Assembly (NCBI GenBank): GCA_050299175.1
Contig: JBNKVM010000023.1
Location: forward strand, 20,554 to 84,553
Direction: 5' to 3'
Length of the DNA: 64,000 nucleotides
Source of the DNA: JAPHTQ01 sp050299175
Lineage (GTDB): Bacteria; Pseudomonadota; Gammaproteobacteria; Thiohalomonadales; Thiohalomonadaceae
The notes beneath the pieces were generated by a model, which did no database searches, had not been told where the DNA came from, and saw only the letters and a program-made list of their open reading frames with translations. How positions within the stretch are numbered: the first letter of the stretch is position 1; each line of letters starts with the position of its first letter. The position numbers were made by a program, and so were the translations under genes. Below are positions 27,001-36,221 of this stretch, piece after piece.

Positions 27001-27503
27001 GATTTCTCACCACGCAGGCTGTCGATAATCAACATCACCACACCGACGAAGATGGCCGAGTCCGCCACATTGAAGGCAGGCCAGTGCCACTTGTCGTAGT
27101 AAGCATCAACAAAGTCGATGACATATCCAAGATAGAGGCGATCGATCAGGTTTCCAATCGCGCCACCCAAAACCAATGCCAGCGCGACCGCTAACCAGCG
27201 TTGCGCCGAAGTGAGTCTGCGCAACCAGAGAATAAGTACGGTGCTTACAACCAACGCAATCAAAGCAAACAACCAGCGTTGCCAGCCACCCGCATCATTA
27301 AGAAAACTGAAGGCGGCGCCGGTGTTATGCATCAGGGTCAGATTGAGTGAAGGCATTAACGGAACAGGTCTACCATAGATCAGATCGCTACTGGCCCAAA
27401 GCTTGGTCAGTTGATCCACAACGATCACCAGCAGACTCAACCAGAGCCAGTGCAGTCGACGGTTTGTTCCGCGTAACATCTCTTCAAGATTAGACATACT
27501 CAA
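26997..27503 (-). CDS. lspA: lipoprotein signal peptidase II
   Basis: LspA cleaves the signal peptide of diacylglyceryl-modified prolipoproteins in the inner membrane. The 168-residue protein has four transmembrane helices. The two catalytic aspartates lie in GNLIDRLYLGYVIDF and FNVADSAIFVG. The ATG overlaps the ileS stop. Substrates in this window include BamD. Confidence 0.94.
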   Translation of the reverse strand: MSMSNLEEMLRGTNRRLHWLWLSLLVIVVDQLTKLWASSDLIYGRPVPLMPSLNLTLMHNTGAAFSFLNDAGGWQRWLFALIALVVSTVLILWLRRLTSAQRWLAVALALVLGGAIGNLIDRLYLGYVIDFVDAYYDKWHWPAFNVADSAIFVGVVMLIIDSLRGEKS

Positions 27504-30346
27504 GCAAACCTACGCTCTTCACCGCTGCCTTCAACATTTTCCACGCAACGTCCGCACAACTCTGGATGTTCGGGATTACTACCCACATCCTCGCGATAGT
27601 GCCAGCAGCGAGTACATTTCTGATGTCCACTGGCCGCTACGGCCACCCACAGCTCGTCACCGCTTTCCAGTGTGTAGTGCATCGCCTCGGCAGGCGGCTC
27701 ACCACTCAGCTTTTCGATCGCAGCGGTGGAAGTGATCATGACAAAGCGTAGTTCATCCTCCAGTTTGGCCAAACGTTGATAGATCTCGCTACCACAGTAG
27801 AGGGTTACCTCCGCCTGCAGGTTGGCGCCGATCTCACCAGCGTTACGCAGACGCTCCAGTTCACGATTTACCGCATCGCGAACCTCCATCACCTGCCCCC
27901 AATACTCGAGTCCCATCTCACTGGCTTCCATAGCTGGAAATTCATACCAGGTGGAAAGGAAAACCGACTCGCCACGTTCACCCGGCAACGCCTCCCAGAT
28001 CTCCTCGGCGGTAAAGCTGAGGATCGGTGCCAGCCAGCAACACATCGCCTCTGCAATATGGTAAATCGCGGTCTGTGCCGAACGGCGCGCCAGTGAGTCT
28101 GCCTGAGTGGTGTACTGACGATCCTTGATCACATCGAGATAGAAGGAACCCATGTCCACCGAACAGAAGTTGTGCACCTTCTGGTAGATCTGGTGGAACT
28201 CGTAGTTCTCGTAGGCAGGCAGCAGTTCATCCTGCAATTGCTTCGCTCGCGAAACTGCCCAGGCGTCCAGCGCCAATAATTCATTCGGCGCAACAAGATT
28301 TTTTGCCGGATGAAAACCGGCCATATTGGCCAGCAGGAAACGGGCAGTATTACGGATACGGCGATAGGCGTCGGCGGTTCGCTTCAGCACCTCGTCGGAA
28401 TAGGTCATCTCGTAACGGTAATCGGTAGAGGCGATCCACAGACGCAGAATATCCGCCCCCAAAGTGCCTGCCACCTTCTCCGGTTCGACACCGTTACCCT
28501 GAGACTTGGACATCTTATAGCCCTTGGCATCAACGGTGAAACCATGAGTAAGGACGGACTTGTAGGGTGCCTTGCCGGTCATTGCCACCGCGCTCAACAG
28601 AGATGACTGGAACCAGCCGCGATGCTGATCGGAACCTTCGAGATAGAGATCCGCCGGACGCTGCAGTCCATCACGACGCTCCAGCACCGCCTCATGGGTT
28701 ACACCGGAATCAAACCAAACATCCAGCGTATCCGGTACTTTGTCGTAATCCTTCGCCTCGTCACCGAGCATTTCAACCGGCTCGAGATTAAACCAGGCAT
28801 CGATACCTTTCTCTTCGACACGCTGCGCCACCTGCTCGATCAGCTCGGCGGTCTTCGGATGCAATTCGCCGCTTACCTTGTGAGTGAACAGCGCAATCGG
28901 CACACCCCAGGTGCGCTGACGCGAGATGCACCAGTCGGGGCGACCCTGCACCATACCCTCGATACGCGCCTGGCCCCAGTCAGGAATCCAGCCATTCTGC
29001 TCACCGATGTTTTTGATCTCTTGCATAGCAGCGGTACGCAAACCGTTCTGCTCCATGGAGATAAACCACTGCGGCGTAGCGCGGAAGATGATCGGGGTTT
29101 TGTGACGCCAGCAGTGCGGGTAACTGTGCTTCAGCGCTTCGACATGCAGCAGCTTGCCGCGCTCTTTCAATACTTCCAGTACCGCATCATTGGCCTTGAA
29201 TACATGCTGGCCTTCGAACAACTCTGTGCCGGGCAGGAACTTGCCGTCACCGCCGACAGGATTATCGACTTTCAGTCCATAACGCTGACCGACAACGAAG
29301 TCTTCCTGACCGTGGCCAGGCGCGGTGTGTACTGCACCGGTACCGGCATCGAGGGTAACGTGTTCGCCGACGATGATCGGCACCTCTCGATCGTAGAACG
29401 GGTGTTGTAATTTTAGTCCTTCCAGATCGGCGCCGCTGGCATAGGCGATGACGCGATACTCCGTCACACCGTAGCGGGCCATCGCATCTTTCAATAATCC
29501 TTCGGCCAACAACAGTCGCTCAGGCCCGTGCTCACCCGTGCACTGCACCAGCGCATATTCCAGTTCGGCATTCAGTGCTACCGCCTGGTTGGCAGGCAAG
29601 GTCCACGGGGTAGTAGTCCAGATCACGACGGAGATCGGCCCTTCGCCGGGATGGTCCTGATCCTTACGCACCCGACTAAGCAACGCTTCATCATCCAGCA
29701 CCTCGAAACGCACATCGATGGCTGGTGATTTTTTATCTTCGTACTCCACCTCGGCTTCGGCCAGCGCGGAGCCGCAATCGGTACACCAGTGCACCGGCTT
29801 GGAACCTTTGTGCAGATGTCCCTTTTCAATGATCTTGCCGAGGCTGCGAATGATGTCCGCCTCGAATTTAAAGTCCATGGTGAGATAGGGATTGTCCCAG
29901 TCACCCAACACCAGCATGCGTTTGAAACCTTCGCGCTGCGCATCCACCTGACTTCTGGCGTAGTCACGGCAGGCGTCGCGAAATTTGTCCGCAGCAACGG
30001 CAACACCCGCCTTGCCCAGTTTCTTTTCCACCTGCAGTTCGATCGGCAGACCGTGGCAATCCCAACCAGGCACGTAGGGGGCATCGAAACCACTCAGGGT
30101 TCTGGCCTTGACGATAATATCCTTGAGCACCTTGTTCACCGCGTGGCCCAGGTGGATCTCACCGTTGGCATAGGGCGGGCCGTCGTGGAGAATGAACTTG
30201 TCACGGCCTTCACCGGCCGCACGCAACTTGCCGTAAAGGTCCATCTCCTGCCAACGCTTAAGCAGTTCCGGCTCCCGCTTGGCCAGATTGCCACGCATCG
30301 GGAAATCGGTTTCCGGCAGGTTCAAGGTGTCTTTGTAATCACTCAC
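27500..30346 (-). CDS. ileS: isoleucyl-tRNA synthetase
   Basis: IleS is a class Ia synthetase of 948 residues. The HIGH-type motif is HLGH (65-68), and KMSKS is at 611-615. The editing domain includes the GTGAVHTAPGHGQEDF segment. A C-terminal zinc ribbon shows CTRCWHYR and CGRCVENV, the type found in E. coli IleS. It is cotranscribed after ribF, with a gap of 96 bases, and is followed by overlapping lspA. Confidence 0.97.
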   Translation of the reverse strand: MSDYKDTLNLPETDFPMRGNLAKREPELLKRWQEMDLYGKLRAAGEGRDKFILHDGPPYANGEIHLGHAVNKVLKDIIVKARTLSGFDAPYVPGWDCHGLPIELQVEKKLGKAGVAVAADKFRDACRDYARSQVDAQREGFKRMLVLGDWDNPYLTMDFKFEADIIRSLGKIIEKGHLHKGSKPVHWCTDCGSALAEAEVEYEDKKSPAIDVRFEVLDDEALLSRVRKDQDHPGEGPISVVIWTTTPWTLPANQAVALNAELEYALVQCTGEHGPERLLLAEGLLKDAMARYGVTEYRVIAYASGADLEGLKLQHPFYDREVPIIVGEHVTLDAGTGAVHTAPGHGQEDFVVGQRYGLKVDNPVGGDGKFLPGTELFEGQHVFKANDAVLEVLKERGKLLHVEALKHSYPHCWRHKTPIIFRATPQWFISMEQNGLRTAAMQEIKNIGEQNGWIPDWGQARIEGMVQGRPDWCISRQRTWGVPIALFTHKVSGELHPKTAELIEQVAQRVEEKGIDAWFNLEPVEMLGDEAKDYDKVPDTLDVWFDSGVTHEAVLERRDGLQRPADLYLEGSDQHRGWFQSSLLSAVAMTGKAPYKSVLTHGFTVDAKGYKMSKSQGNGVEPEKVAGTLGADILRLWIASTDYRYEMTYSDEVLKRTADAYRRIRNTARFLLANMAGFHPAKNLVAPNELLALDAWAVSRAKQLQDELLPAYENYEFHQIYQKVHNFCSVDMGSFYLDVIKDRQYTTQADSLARRSAQTAIYHIAEAMCCWLAPILSFTAEEIWEALPGERGESVFLSTWYEFPAMEASEMGLEYWGQVMEVRDAVNRELERLRNAGEIGANLQAEVTLYCGSEIYQRLAKLEDELRFVMITSTAAIEKLSGEPPAEAMHYTLESGDELWVAVAASGHQKCTRCWHYREDVGSNPEHPELCGRCVENVEGSGEERRFA

Positions 30347-30442
30347 TGGTTGTTACCTTCAAACAAAAATGCTGCAAAGGGGTCACGGTCACACGGTACA
30401 CATGAATAAGCAACTATTCCGTGTGTCTCGCAACCATTCAAT

Positions 30443-31375
30443 TCATTTTTTCCGCGAAAAAAACTCGCCTGCTGCTGCTACATCCAGCTGAATCTGCGCC
30501 TTCAATGCATCGAAGGAGTCGAAACGCCGCTCCTCACGGATACGCTGCAGAAAATCGACGAATACATACTCACCGTAGATGTCGGCAGAAAAATCGAACA
30601 GATGTACTTCGAGCAACGACCGGGTGCCATCGATGGTCGGTCGAGTACCGACATTGGCCACTCCGGCGACCGGCTCGCCTTCGACACCAAACATCTCCAC
30701 CGCAAAGACCCCATCCACCGGTGTCTTCTTGCGATGCAGAAAAATATTCGCTGTGGGAAAACCGATGGTCCGTCCCAGCTTGTTACCGTGAGCTACCCGA
30801 CCGCACATGCGATAGGGGCGCCCCAGTAGTTGCTCCGCCAGTTGCAGATCGCCGACCTGCAACGCTTCACGGATGCGGGTACTGCTGACCCGGCTGCCGC
30901 CGATCTCGAAGGTGTGCATGGTGACCACTTCGAAACCGTGCTCGGCACCGGCTCGTTTCAACATATCGAAATCGCCGCAGCGTCCCTTACCGAAACGGAA
31001 GTCGTCACCCACCACCAGATAGCGCACACCGAGACCTTCGACCAGCACCTGCTGGATAAATGCCTCGGCTTCCATCTCCGCCAGGCTGCGGTTAAATGGC
31101 AACAGCAGCACCCGATCCACCGAATAGCGTCGCAGGGCCTTAAACTTCTCACGCAGTCGGGTGAGACGCGGCGGAATATCGCCACGGCTGAAATATTCCT
31201 GAGGCTGCGGCTCAAAGGTGATCACCGCGGTTGGCAGACCGAGTTGCGCCGCCTTGTCGGCAAGCTGCCCCAGCACCGCCTGATGACCCAGATGCACGCC
31301 ATCGAAATTGCCGATGGTGGCAACGCAACCGTGATGCTCAGGGCGCAAATTGTGCAGACCGCGAATCAGTTCCAT
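30443..31375 (-). CDS. ribF: bifunctional riboflavin kinase / FAD synthetase
   Basis: RibF converts riboflavin to FMN and then FAD. The 310-residue protein has the N-terminal adenylyltransferase domain (GNFDGVHLGHQAVL, the nucleotidyltransferase HxGH) and SSTRIREAL. The C-terminal riboflavin-kinase domain begins with GRPYRMCGRVAHG and includes GRTIGFPTANIFL. It lies between murJ and ileS, a conserved gammaproteobacterial order. Confidence 0.95.
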   Translation of the reverse strand: MELIRGLHNLRPEHHGCVATIGNFDGVHLGHQAVLGQLADKAAQLGLPTAVITFEPQPQEYFSRGDIPPRLTRLREKFKALRRYSVDRVLLLPFNRSLAEMEAEAFIQQVLVEGLGVRYLVVGDDFRFGKGRCGDFDMLKRAGAEHGFEVVTMHTFEIGGSRVSSTRIREALQVGDLQLAEQLLGRPYRMCGRVAHGNKLGRTIGFPTANIFLHRKKTPVDGVFAVEMFGVEGEPVAGVANVGTRPTIDGTRSLLEVHLFDFSADIYGEYVFVDFLQRIREERRFDSFDALKAQIQLDVAAAGEFFSRKK

Positions 31376-31455
31376 AACCGCTAATCAGAAAGCCCGGAAA
31401 AGCGGACGATTATAACCTGATTCAAGCCGCCGCTTCGATGGCATCCGCAGCGGAT

Positions 31456-33015
31456 TCAATCCATCTTTCCCAGCATTTGCCGCGGGCGAATCCCCAGCAA
31501 TAGCACGGTCACAACATAGATCGCCGCTGCGCCGACAATCAGTCCGGCCAGCTGCCAGACACGCTCCATGGTATGCCATCCGACCCACTGCAGAAGATCC
31601 TCGCTCCCCCACCAGAGGAAGGCGATCATCGCGCCATTGGCGATGAGGATACGCAAGGCGAAAAGCGCCCAGCCGTGTTCGGCGTGGTAAACCCCGTCTT
31701 TGCGCAGCTGACGGAACAGCAGTCCGGCATTGATGAATGCCGCCAGACCGGTGGCGAGCGCCAGACCCGCATGCGGTCCCTTCACCCCGGCCATCGCCAT
31801 CGGCACCACAAAGGCGATATTGAGCAGCATATTGGAGACCATGGCGTAGACCCCGAAGCGCACCGGGGTACGGGTGTCCTGGCGGGCATAGAAACCGGGT
31901 GCCAGTACCTTCACCAGGATGAAACCGGGCAGACCGACCGCGTAAGCCATCAGGCTAAGGCGCGACATCTCCACATCTTCCAGATTGAAGGCGCCGTGCT
32001 GGTAGAGGGTAGTGATGATCGGTCCGGACAACAGGATCAAACCCAGCATTGCCGGGGCACCGATCAGCAGCACCCAGCGCAACGCCCAGTCCAGAGTACG
32101 GCTGAAACGCTGTGGGTCCGCTTCGGCATGGCGCTGCGACAGGCTCGGCAGGATCACCGTTGCCAGGGCAATGCCGAAGACGCCGAGGGGAAACTCCACC
32201 AGTCGGTCCGAATAGTAGAGCCAGGAGACGCTACCACTGACCAGAAAGGAGGCGATGATGGTATCGAACAGCAGGTTGATCTGAGCCACCGAGGAGCCAA
32301 AGATCCCCGGCAGCATCAGCTTGAGGATTCGCTGAACGCCCTCGTTGCGCCAGGCCCAGCGCGGTCGAGCCAGCATGCCCATACGCGCCAGGGTCGGCAG
32401 TTGGAACAGCATCTGGACCACCCCGGCGATGAAAACGCCCCAGGCCAGCCCCACCACCGACTGCTCAAACAGCGGTGTCAGCCAGAAGGCGGCGCCGATC
32501 AGCACCAGATTGAGCCACACAGGAGTCACAGCCGGCACCGCGAAGTGGCCGTAGGTATTCATTACCCCGGCGGCCAGTGCAGTGAGAGAAATGAACAACA
32601 GGTAGGGGAAAGTGATGCGCAGCATCTCGGCGGTGAGCGCAAACTTCGCCTCATCGCCAGTGAAACCGGGGGCGAACACCGTCACCAACGGCCAGGCCCC
32701 GACCATCGCCAGGCCGGTCAGTAGCAGCAGAATCAGCCCCAGGGTACCGCTAACGTCGGCTACCAGCAGGCGCACCTCCGCCTTGTCGCGCAGGGTCTTG
32801 TATTCGGTAAGGACCGGGACAAAGGCCTGGGAGAAGGCCCCCTCGGCGAAGAGTCGGCGCAGGAAATTGGGGATCTTGAAGGCGACGAAAAAGGCGTCGG
32901 TGGCCGCCGCCGCGCCGAACAGATTGGCAAAAACCATGTCGCGGACAAAGCCGAGCACCCGAGACACCATAGTCAGGCCGCTGAACACCGCCGTGGAGCG
33001 CAATAGACCGCCCAT
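31456..33015 (-). CDS. murJ: lipid II flippase MurJ
   Basis: MurJ moves the peptidoglycan precursor lipid II across the inner membrane. The 519-residue protein has about 14 membrane helices. The N-terminus, STAVFSGLTMVSRVLGFVRD, and the following AFFVAFKIPNFLRRLFAEGA are family hallmarks. ATG 33015 is chosen from homology; the reading frame stays open a further 68 codons upstream, but that part overlaps the rpsT promoter and has no family match. It begins the operon murJ-ribF-ileS-lspA-fkpB-ispH. Confidence 0.95.
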   Translation of the reverse strand: MGGLLRSTAVFSGLTMVSRVLGFVRDMVFANLFGAAAATDAFFVAFKIPNFLRRLFAEGAFSQAFVPVLTEYKTLRDKAEVRLLVADVSGTLGLILLLLTGLAMVGAWPLVTVFAPGFTGDEAKFALTAEMLRITFPYLLFISLTALAAGVMNTYGHFAVPAVTPVWLNLVLIGAAFWLTPLFEQSVVGLAWGVFIAGVVQMLFQLPTLARMGMLARPRWAWRNEGVQRILKLMLPGIFGSSVAQINLLFDTIIASFLVSGSVSWLYYSDRLVEFPLGVFGIALATVILPSLSQRHAEADPQRFSRTLDWALRWVLLIGAPAMLGLILLSGPIITTLYQHGAFNLEDVEMSRLSLMAYAVGLPGFILVKVLAPGFYARQDTRTPVRFGVYAMVSNMLLNIAFVVPMAMAGVKGPHAGLALATGLAAFINAGLLFRQLRKDGVYHAEHGWALFALRILIANGAMIAFLWWGSEDLLQWVGWHTMERVWQLAGLIVGAAAIYVVTVLLLGIRPRQMLGKMD

Positions 33016-33113
33016 AAATCCTGCCGTAACTCCTTGAATAAAAGGAGCATGATAACGTGCTGCCGCCCCTCCGTCATGGCAAGTTTGGGACAAACGATAT
33101 CCGCTTGATGGCA

Positions 33114-33142
33114 TTGACATACACGCCGGAAAACGGCATAGT
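33114..33142 (+). promoter_or_regulatory. promoter of rpsT
   Basis: A perfect TTGACA (33114-33119) and CATAGT (33137-33142) are separated by 17 bases. Transcription would start near 33149, leaving a leader of about 37 bases before the TTG start. Confidence 0.75.
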
Positions 33143-33185
33143 GTGCGGCCTTGAATTCCAGCGATACTTTTTCGGGAGCAAAACC

Positions 33186-33449
33186 TTGGCAAACTCAGCT
33201 CAAGCCAAAAAACGTGCAAAGCAGGCCGAAGTCCGCCGCCAGCACAACACCTCTATCCGCGCCACCATGCGCACCGCGATGAAGAAAGTGGTCAAGGCCG
33301 CTGCTGCCGGTGACAAGGCTGCTGCTCAGGAAGCTTACAAAGCTGCCGTGCCGGTTATCGACAAGACTGCTGGCAAGGGTCTGGTCGCAAAGAACGCCGC
33401 TGCTCGCTACAAGAGCCGCCTGAACGCCCGCGTTCGCGCACTCGCCTAA
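33186..33449 (+). CDS. rpsT: 30S ribosomal protein S20
   Basis: S20 binds 16S rRNA early in 30S assembly. The 87-residue protein is rich in Lys, Arg and Ala (NSAQAKKRAKQAEVRR and NARVRALA). Translation starts at a TTG with GGGAG about eight bases upstream. E. coli rpsT also uses TTG, where the weak start takes part in autogenous control by S20, so the same control is likely here. It is monocistronic, between its own promoter and a strong terminator. Confidence 0.96.
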   Translation: MANSAQAKKRAKQAEVRRQHNTSIRATMRTAMKKVVKAAAAGDKAAAQEAYKAAVPVIDKTAGKGLVAKNAAARYKSRLNARVRALA

Positions 33450-33471
33450 TCGCAGTAAACAGCTTCATACG

Positions 33472-33501
33472 AAAAGGGCCAGTCGAATGACTGGCCCTTT
33501 T
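33472..33501. terminator. bidirectional terminator between rpsT and proB
   Basis: A 13-bp perfect stem (AAAAGGGCCAGTC / GACTGGCCCTTTT) with a GAAT loop carries A and T tracts on both sides, so it can end both the rpsT and the convergent proB transcripts. Confidence 0.92.
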
Positions 33502-33521
33502 CATTTCTGAGTGTCTCGTTT

Positions 33522-34646
33522 TTAACTCAGTACCAAATTATCCCGGTGGATCAACTCCGGTTCATCCACATAACCCAGCAACTCCTCGATCCGCTTACTC
33601 GGCTGCCCCTGAATCTTGCGCGCCTCTTCGGCGTTATAAAAGGCCAGTCCGCGAGCTACCTCGTTGCCCTGTTCATCGACGCAGGCGACCATCTCACCGC
33701 GCTCGAATTCTCCGACTACCCCTTTGACGCCTACCGGTAACAGGCTCTTGCCCGATTCGCGTAGTACCTTGACCGCCCCGGCATCGAGGATCAGTTGGCC
33801 GCGCAGTTGCAGGTGACCGGCCAGCCACTGTTTGCGCGCCAGCAACGGTTCGTTATCGGGAATGAACAGCGTGCCGACCTGCTCGCCATCGGCAACCTGC
33901 AGCAGGACGTTCTCTTTTCTGCCCGCGGCGATCACCGTGGCCGTACCTGAGCGTGCCGCCAGCCGTGCAGCCTTCACCTTGGTCAGCATGCCGCCGCGAC
34001 CCAGCGCGCCGCCCTCGCCGTCGGCCATCGCCACCAGTTCCGGCGCACTGACCGAGGTTTCGTGAATCAGTTTGGCATCAGCATGCACGCGCGGATTCTT
34101 GTCGCACAGGCCTTCCTGGTCGGTGAGGATCACCAGCATATCTGCCTCGATCAGGTTGGCGACTAGGGCGCCGAGGGTGTCGTTGTCACCGAAACGGATC
34201 TCGTCGGTCACCACGGTGTCGTTCTCATTCACCACCGGCACCACCCCCAGCGACAGCAGGGTGCGCAGGGCGCTGCGGGCATTGAGATAGCGGTGACGGT
34301 TGGATAGGTCGTCATGGGTCAGCAGCACCTGGGCGGTGTGCGTACCGAAGCGCTGGAAGTTGGATTCGTAGGTCTGTACCAGGCCCATCTGGCCCACGGC
34401 GGCGGCAGCCTGAAGCTCGTACAGTGCGCTGGGGCGTTTGTCCCAACCGAGGCGGCTCATCCCCTCGGCCACCGCGCCGGAGGAGACCAGCACCAGTTCG
34501 ATACCACGCTTTTGCAGTGCCGCCAGTTGCTCAACCCAGTTGGCGATACCGTCCCGGTTCAGACCACGCCCGTCGTTGGTCAGCAGGGCGCTGCCGATTT
34601 TCACCACCCAACGTTTGGTCGAACTGATCTGTTTTCTGTTTTTCAT
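33522..34646 (-). CDS. proB: glutamate 5-kinase
   Basis: ProB phosphorylates glutamate in the first step of proline synthesis. The 374-residue protein has the amino-acid-kinase domain (VVKIGSALLTNDGRGLN; VVNENDTVVTDEIRFGDND) and a C-terminal PUA domain (about 280-365, with VKGVVGEFERGEMVACVD). It follows obgE in the rplU-rpmA-obgE-proB order but is separated from it by about 200 bases holding a foldback repeat. proA is not adjacent. Confidence 0.95.
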   Translation of the reverse strand: MKNRKQISSTKRWVVKIGSALLTNDGRGLNRDGIANWVEQLAALQKRGIELVLVSSGAVAEGMSRLGWDKRPSALYELQAAAAVGQMGLVQTYESNFQRFGTHTAQVLLTHDDLSNRHRYLNARSALRTLLSLGVVPVVNENDTVVTDEIRFGDNDTLGALVANLIEADMLVILTDQEGLCDKNPRVHADAKLIHETSVSAPELVAMADGEGGALGRGGMLTKVKAARLAARSGTATVIAAGRKENVLLQVADGEQVGTLFIPDNEPLLARKQWLAGHLQLRGQLILDAGAVKVLRESGKSLLPVGVKGVVGEFERGEMVACVDEQGNEVARGLAFYNAEEARKIQGQPSKRIEELLGYVDEPELIHRDNLVLS

Positions 34647-34686
34647 GCGCTGAAATTACCCGATCCGATGTCACGGAGAAAGGTGT

Positions 34687-34847
34687 AGGGCTCTGGTAAA
34701 GATGAACTTGCCAACACCGAGGGGGTGCCTGGGTCACCAATGCAAGGCGCGTTTCGCCGGTAATGGCGACACCATTGCCAAGAAACGCAACGCAGCAGTG
34801 ACGGCCCAGGTGCAGCCGAATGTGCTATTCATTTTTGCCAGAGCCCT
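34687..34847. repeat. 161-bp foldback (MITE-like) element between obgE and proB
   Basis: The ends are 20-bp inverted repeats, AGGGCTCTGGtAAAgATGAA at 34687-34706 and its near-complement at 34828-34847, agreeing at 18 of 20 positions. Further inward both arms repeat the pattern CTGGG..GTCAC..TGC..GCGTTT, so most of the element can fold back on itself. No coding frame fits. The right end touches the obgE stop codon. I see no clear target-site duplication. The look is that of a small non-autonomous mobile repeat, or of a long transcribed hairpin between obgE and proB. Confidence 0.6.
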
Positions 34848-35878
34848 CATGCTTGCTCGCTGGCCTTTTCCCGTTCCAGTTCCATGTGATTCATGATCTC
34901 CTGCACCAAACGCTGCGTCCCCTCGCCAGCCAGTGCGGCGATGCGGAATACCGGCCCCTGCCAGTCGAGACGTTTGATGATGTCGTCGCAGACCGCGTCG
35001 CGCTCGTCTGGCGGCAACAGATCCACCTTGTTCAACACCAGCCAGCGCTCACGCTGCGCCAGCTCATCGCTAAACTTGGCCAGCTCGCGTTCGATGATAC
35101 GCACCGACTCAACCGGGTCGGTATCGTCGAAGGGTGCCACATCCACCAGATGCAACAGCAACAGGGTACGTGAGACGTGCTTGAGGAACTGGATTCCCAG
35201 CCCGGCACCCTCCGCCGCCCCTTCGATCAGGCCGGGGATATCGGCGATGACAAAACTGCGGTGCGCCTCGATGCTGACCACCCCGAGATTGGGATAGAGG
35301 GTGGTAAAGGGATAGTTCGCCACCTTGGGCTTGGCCGAGGAGACGGAACGGATCAGGGTCGATTTGCCCGCATTGGGCAGACCCAACAGGCCCACATCGG
35401 CCAGCACCTTCAGTTCCAGGTGGAGACTGCGCGCCTCGCCCGGAGTGCCATTGGTGTGCTGACGCGGCGCACGGTTGGTGCTGCTCTTGTAGCGGGTATT
35501 GCCCAGACCGTGAAAGCCACCCTGGGCCACCTTGACCCGTTGGCCCGCCTCGGTCAGGTCGGCCAGGATCTCGCCGGTATCGTTGTCGGTAATCACCGTG
35601 CCCACCGGCAGCGAAATATCGAGGTCGGCGCCGCCCTTGCCGGTCATGTTGCGGCCCATGCCGCCCTGACCGCTCTCGGCCTTAAAGTCGCGCTGGAAGC
35701 GCAGGTCTACCAGGGTGTTAAGGTTTTCGTCGGCCACCACGTAGACACTGCCGCCGTCGCCGCCGTCACCGCCGTCGGGCCCGCCGAAGGGAATATATTT
35801 CTCACGGCGAAAGCTGACGCAGCCGTTGCCGCCTTTGCCTGCCGCTACCCTGATGTCCGCTTCGTCTACGAATTTCAT
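34847..35878 (-). CDS. obgE: Obg GTPase (ribosome assembly)
   Basis: ObgE is an essential GTPase that binds the 50S subunit and links its maturation to the stringent response. The 343 residues comprise the glycine-rich Obg fold (1-158, with GGDGGDGGSVYV), the G domain with P-loop GLPNAGKST and DIPGLIEGA (G3), and NKVDLL (G4). The C-terminal tail is short and acidic. It follows rplU-rpmA, with a terminator-like hairpin between, which should reduce read-through. Confidence 0.96.
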   Translation of the reverse strand: MKFVDEADIRVAAGKGGNGCVSFRREKYIPFGGPDGGDGGDGGSVYVVADENLNTLVDLRFQRDFKAESGQGGMGRNMTGKGGADLDISLPVGTVITDNDTGEILADLTEAGQRVKVAQGGFHGLGNTRYKSSTNRAPRQHTNGTPGEARSLHLELKVLADVGLLGLPNAGKSTLIRSVSSAKPKVANYPFTTLYPNLGVVSIEAHRSFVIADIPGLIEGAAEGAGLGIQFLKHVSRTLLLLHLVDVAPFDDTDPVESVRIIERELAKFSDELAQRERWLVLNKVDLLPPDERDAVCDDIIKRLDWQGPVFRIAALAGEGTQRLVQEIMNHMELEREKASEQA

Positions 35879-35896
35879 TTTCTCTGCCCAGAATAA

Positions 35897-35924
35897 AAAA
35901 CCCCGTCGAGTAGACGGGGTTTTT
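35897..35924 (-). terminator. terminator after rpmA
   Basis: An 11-bp stem (AAAACCCCGTC / GACGGGGTTTT) with a five-base loop has a run of six A upstream on the plus strand, which is a U-tract in the leftward transcript. It should end rplU-rpmA and act as an attenuator for obgE. Confidence 0.85.
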
Positions 35925-35947
35925 CAACAGTTAACCTGTGTCCGCTA

Positions 35948-36205
35948 TTACTCGGCGATAATGCTCACGAATTTGCGGTTATTCGGGCCTTTGACCTCGA
36001 ATACAACCTTACCATCCGCCTTGGCGAACAGGGTATGGTCATGACCGCAACCAACGTTGTTGCCGGGGTGGAACTTGGTGCCGCGCTGACGCACGATGAT
36101 GCTACCAGCGGAGACGGTTTCGCCACCAAAGCGTTTTACGCCAAGGCGCTTGGAGATCGAGTCGCGGCCGTTACGTGTACTACCGCCTGCTTTTTTATGT
36201 GCCAT
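35948..36205 (-). CDS. rpmA: 50S ribosomal protein L27
   Basis: L27 reaches the peptidyl transferase centre with its N-terminal tail. The 85 residues start MAHKKAGGSTRNGRDS, the Gram-negative form with no cleavable N-terminal extension, and contain GSIIVRQRGTKFHPG. It lies 16 bases after rplU. Confidence 0.97.
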   Translation of the reverse strand: MAHKKAGGSTRNGRDSISKRLGVKRFGGETVSAGSIIVRQRGTKFHPGNNVGCGHDHTLFAKADGKVVFEVKGPNNRKFVSIIAE

Positions 36206-36221
36206 TTCTACTAACTCCCGA

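Noticed and set aside
31573..32724. Open frame of 383 codons on the plus strand
   Set aside because: Antisense to murJ; rich in Gln, His and Arg with no recognisable domain.
33016..33219. 68-codon extension of murJ upstream of ATG 33015
   Set aside because: The added sequence has no MurJ similarity and would cover the rpsT promoter and start on the other strand.
34647..34846. Small coding gene between proB and obgE
   Set aside because: Short frames exist, but the sequence is palindromic over its length, which fits a repeat better than a gene.
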